A DNA stretch of 6,854 nt, taken from Anaerolineae bacterium (GTDB taxonomy: Bacteria > Chloroflexota > Anaerolineae > Anaerolineales > Villigracilaceae). Within the stretch, counting starts at the first letter, position 1; the number at the start of each line of letters is the position of its first letter. Made by a program: the position numbers and the translations under genes. The notes under the pieces are model-generated. The model was given only the letters and a program-made list of their open reading frames with translations, was not told the DNA's origin and ran no database searches. Location: the NCBI GenBank assembly GCA_003158885.1, contig PMLN01000311.1, forward strand, positions 3,531 to 10,384, in the 5' to 3' direction. Below, one piece after another: positions 4,831-6,854 of the stretch.

Positions 4831-6516
4831 TTACGGGGTGGCAGGCAGCGGGGTCTGTTCGATGGTGCGGCGCGTCACCAGATACCAATTTGCCATGAAA
4901 GCCAGGCGGTCACTGGTATCGTACATCGGCAGCGCCAACTGGACGCCGTGCACCTGCGCACTGACACCGTAATTATAGACGGGGTAATACAGTGGCAGCG
5001 AAGGCAAATCCTTGGCGAAGACCACCTGAAAATTACGATAAAGGCGCGCTCGCACCGTGAAGTCGGTTTCGGTGCGGGCCTGTTCAAGATATTCGCTGGC
5101 CGCCTGGTTATTCCATTGCGAATAGTTCTGCCCGCCGGTCGCCTCCGCCTGGTGCCAAAACGGGTACGGGTCAGGGTCGGGAGTGCGGGCCAGATTAAGA
5201 TCCACCAGCGCGGCTTGATACGTGCGGGAAGCAAGCGCATTGGAGATCAGTTGATCGTAAGGCATGCCCTGGATATTGGCCTGAACGCCGATCTGCGCCC
5301 AATCCTGCTGGATCACCTTGGCAATCTGGGCATGCAAGGCATCCTGGGGATATACCAGGGTCAGGCTCAAAGACTGGCTGGCCTTGGAGCGGACGGTTCC
5401 GCCTGTGGAAGGGATCACATAGCCTTCCTGCTTCAGCAAAGCCACCGCCGCATCGGGATCATATCCAATATGCTCGATGCCATCATAATGCGCCCATGAA
5501 CCGGGCAGGATGGGACTATCGGCAACAATGCCTTCGCCCTTCAACAAGGAGGAGATCATGTAGTCGCGGTTCAGTCCGAGCATCAATGCCCGGCGTACAT
5601 TCGCATTTTGGAGGAAGGCCACCTGATTGTTGTTCAAGTTCAGCATCACGATGGACATCTGCGGCAAACTGCTGGAGTAAACCAAAAGGTTCGGATCGTT
5701 CAAGGCCTGGGGCAGGATATCGGAGGTCAATTGACTGACGCCCAGCACATCCCCCTGCTTGAACGCATCGTAGGCGGATTTTGAATCGGGATAATAACGG
5801 AACACCACCTGCTGGATATACGGCATCTGTCCGTAATAATTACCGCTGAGTGTGAGCACCAGACCGGCCACATGCCCATTCTCCACCACAAAGTGGTCGA
5901 ATTTATACGGGCCGCTGCCCACCGGTTTGATATTAAAGGGAGCGCTAGCCAGCAGGTTGGCGGGCGTGGAGGCGAGCAGATGTTTGGGAAGCACGCCAAA
6001 CGTCAAATAATCGAGGAAGGGAGCAAACGGTTCGGGCAGGGTAAATTTAAGATTCTCGTCATCCAACCTCGTGACCGTGATTTGATTCCACAAATCCTTG
6101 ATATCCTGGGGGAAAAAAGAGCCGGACTTGATGAGACCGATGGTAAAGATCACATCATCGCTGGTGACAGGCGTACCGTCCTGCCAGACCGCGCTCGAAC
6201 GAATAGTAAAGTTGTAAACCGTTCCGTCGGGAGTGGCACCCCACGATTCAGCCAGGTCCGGCTGGGGCAAGCCGCGCGCATCGAACTTGATCAATCCGCT
6301 GAAGACCAAACGATCCACGTCGCGATCGGGAGGATTGTTCCAATCCAAAAGCGGGTTGAGGCGGCCCAGCGAACCGATCAAGGCTTCGCTATAAATTCCA
6401 CCGCTGGTGGGCTGGGACGAGGTTGGAGAAAGGACAGGCTGCTGGCTGAACAAAAGAACAGCAACCACCACCAGCGTGAGCGTGACCACCAAAATTTGCC
6501 AGCGTAATCGTTTCAT
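4831..6516 (-). CDS. Family 5 (peptide/oligopeptide-type) ABC transporter substrate-binding protein, membrane-anchored
   Basis: This 561-residue protein of the SBP_bac_5 (OppA/DppA-like) family should bind a peptide or similar ligand outside the membrane. Family features include SLGRLNPLLDW near 49-59, the LAESWGATPDGTVYNFTIR block (88-106), WQDGTPVTSDDVIFTI (111-126) and PVGSGPYKF (198-206). The N-terminus MKRLRWQILV is followed by one hydrophobic segment (about 8-23) and a Ser/Thr/Pro stretch. No lipobox Cys is present, so it is probably held by an uncleaved N-terminal helix and not by lipid. The frame extends to TTG 6537, but that codon abuts the secG terminator T-run; ATG 6516 begins the basic n-region and is preferred. 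No Shine-Dalgarno precedes it. It lies between secG and the dipeptidase gene on the same strand. No permease or ATPase is in the window, so it may serve a transporter encoded elsewhere. Ligand not determinable. Confidence 0.93.
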   Translation of the reverse strand: MKRLRWQILVVTLTLVVVAVLLFSQQPVLSPTSSQPTSGGIYSEALIGSLGRLNPLLDWNNPPDRDVDRLVFSGLIKFDARGLPQPDLAESWGATPDGTVYNFTIRSSAVWQDGTPVTSDDVIFTIGLIKSGSFFPQDIKDLWNQITVTRLDDENLKFTLPEPFAPFLDYLTFGVLPKHLLASTPANLLASAPFNIKPVGSGPYKFDHFVVENGHVAGLVLTLSGNYYGQMPYIQQVVFRYYPDSKSAYDAFKQGDVLGVSQLTSDILPQALNDPNLLVYSSSLPQMSIVMLNLNNNQVAFLQNANVRRALMLGLNRDYMISSLLKGEGIVADSPILPGSWAHYDGIEHIGYDPDAAVALLKQEGYVIPSTGGTVRSKASQSLSLTLVYPQDALHAQIAKVIQQDWAQIGVQANIQGMPYDQLISNALASRTYQAALVDLNLARTPDPDPYPFWHQAEATGGQNYSQWNNQAASEYLEQARTETDFTVRARLYRNFQVVFAKDLPSLPLYYPVYNYGVSAQVHGVQLALPMYDTSDRLAFMANWYLVTRRTIEQTPLPATP

Positions 6517-6535
6517 AAAGGTTGAATGATCGGGC

Positions 6536-6592
6536 AAAAAAGAAAGGCCGCATACCGGGACGCGTTAAAGAGACGCGAACGGGCGGCCTTCC
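6536..6592 (-). terminator. Rho-independent terminator of secG
   Basis: On the minus strand GGAAGGCCGC (6592-6583) pairs with GCGGCCTTTC (6551-6542) as a 10-bp GC-rich stem with one G-U pair. An inner cgcgt/acgcg stem (6577-6573 and 6565-6561) forms within the loop region. A T-run (6541-6536) follows directly. The stem starts 12 nt after the secG stop. Its T-run ends only 19 nt before the ATG of the solute-binding protein gene. Confidence 0.88.
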
Positions 6593-6604
6593 CAGAAGCC
6601 GGTT

Positions 6605-6829
6605 TTAGCGTCCGAGAAAAATGACGGTGATCGCCAACCCGAAGAACAAAACGCTCAAAACGATCGTCACCCAAAACAGAACGCGTTCGACGCCGCGCCG
6701 GGCCGTGAAGATGGCGCTGGCATCGGAGCCGGTCAAACCGCCCAACCCGGCGCCCTTGCTTTGCAAAATGACGCTGAGGATCAGCCCTACGGCGATTATA
6801 ATCAGCGCGATATCCAGAAACTTAATCAT
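6605..6829 (-). CDS. secG: Preprotein translocase subunit SecG
   Basis: This 74-residue protein has the two-helix SecG pattern: TM1 about 5-22, the family loop ILQSKGAGLGGLTGSD (21-36) with FTARRGVERVL (41-51), and TM2 about 51-72. SecG associates with SecYE and stimulates SecA-driven export across the cytoplasmic membrane. Length is normal for the family. ATG 6829 is preceded by AGGAGG (6837-6842) with a 7-nt gap, which fixes the start. A strong terminator follows, so it may be transcribed alone; any promoter lies beyond the right edge. Its position next to a solute-binding protein gene has no obvious functional meaning beyond a shared strand. Confidence 0.96.
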   Translation of the reverse strand: MIKFLDIALIIIAVGLILSVILQSKGAGLGGLTGSDASAIFTARRGVERVLFWVTIVLSVLFFGLAITVIFLGR

Positions 6830-6836
6830 GAATGTG

Positions 6837-6842
6837 CCTCCT
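6837..6842 (-). promoter_or_regulatory. Ribosome binding site of secG
   Basis: AGGAGG on the minus strand, a full Shine-Dalgarno core, lies 7 nt before the secG ATG. It shows that this genome uses anti-SD initiation, which makes the missing Shine-Dalgarno sites before hemW and the solute-binding protein gene stand out. Confidence 0.85.
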
Positions 6843-6854
6843 GAAAATTAGCGG

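Noticed and set aside
4948..5499. 183-codon open frame on the plus strand
   Set aside because: Antisense to the same binding-protein gene, composition without known motifs; a coding shadow.
5872..6507. 211-codon open frame on the plus strand
   Set aside because: It lies fully antisense to the solute-binding protein gene, has no recognisable domain and no Shine-Dalgarno, and mirrors the codon bias of the real gene.
6514..6537. TTG start at 6537 for the solute-binding protein
   Set aside because: It would place the start against the secG terminator T-run and add seven residues before the natural basic n-region MKRLRW; ATG 6516 is better.

Overview
The window looks like chromosomal DNA of a Chloroflexota bacterium, most likely class Anaerolineae. 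This is an inference from three things: the gene set (SecG, a family 5 solute-binding protein, an M20 dipeptidase, a DUF1385/YqhQ-like membrane protein, HemW and a Hint-domain protein), the moderately high GC codon use, and the many short A/T-rich tandem repeats and palindromes. No sequence search was possible.

Layout from left to right. Bases 1-804 (+) are the 3' part of a probably secreted protein that ends in a Hint (intein/hedgehog-type) domain behind a Pro/Thr linker. It converges, with a 6-bp gap, on hemW (811-2124, minus). That gene is whole in content and in frame from end to end, except for one in-frame TAA inside a heptamer repeat array, so it is probably a pseudogene or a phase-variable/broken allele. 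Bases 2125-2338 are a repeat nest: an 11-unit nonamer array, then a 79-bp MITE-like element with 13-bp inverted ends. A DUF1385 integral membrane protein follows (2339-3220, minus). Bases 3221-3430 hold a CACAAAGG-type triplet repeat and a perfect 32-bp palindrome. The right half, read on the minus strand, is secG (6605-6829), a strong Rho-independent terminator, a membrane-anchored peptide-type solute-binding protein (4831-6516) and an M20 dipeptidase (3431-4795). The last two are 35 bp apart and probably co-transcribed.

How the genes fit together: the solute-binding protein and the dipeptidase suggest capture of peptides outside the cell followed by cytoplasmic hydrolysis, although no permease or ATPase is in the window. 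SecG belongs to general protein export. HemW would be a heme chaperone. The DUF1385 protein has no assigned function.

The most notable feature is the repeat load. At least seven short repeat elements lie in the left half. Three unrelated ones sit inside hemW, each at a place that should be a surface loop, and all keep the reading frame; only one array also introduces a stop. The heptamer units come in two kinds, one free of stops in every hemW-sense frame and one (TAAATCG) that puts a stop in every frame once three copies are adjacent. This gives a simple mechanism by which such repeats could first be tolerated in a gene and then kill it.
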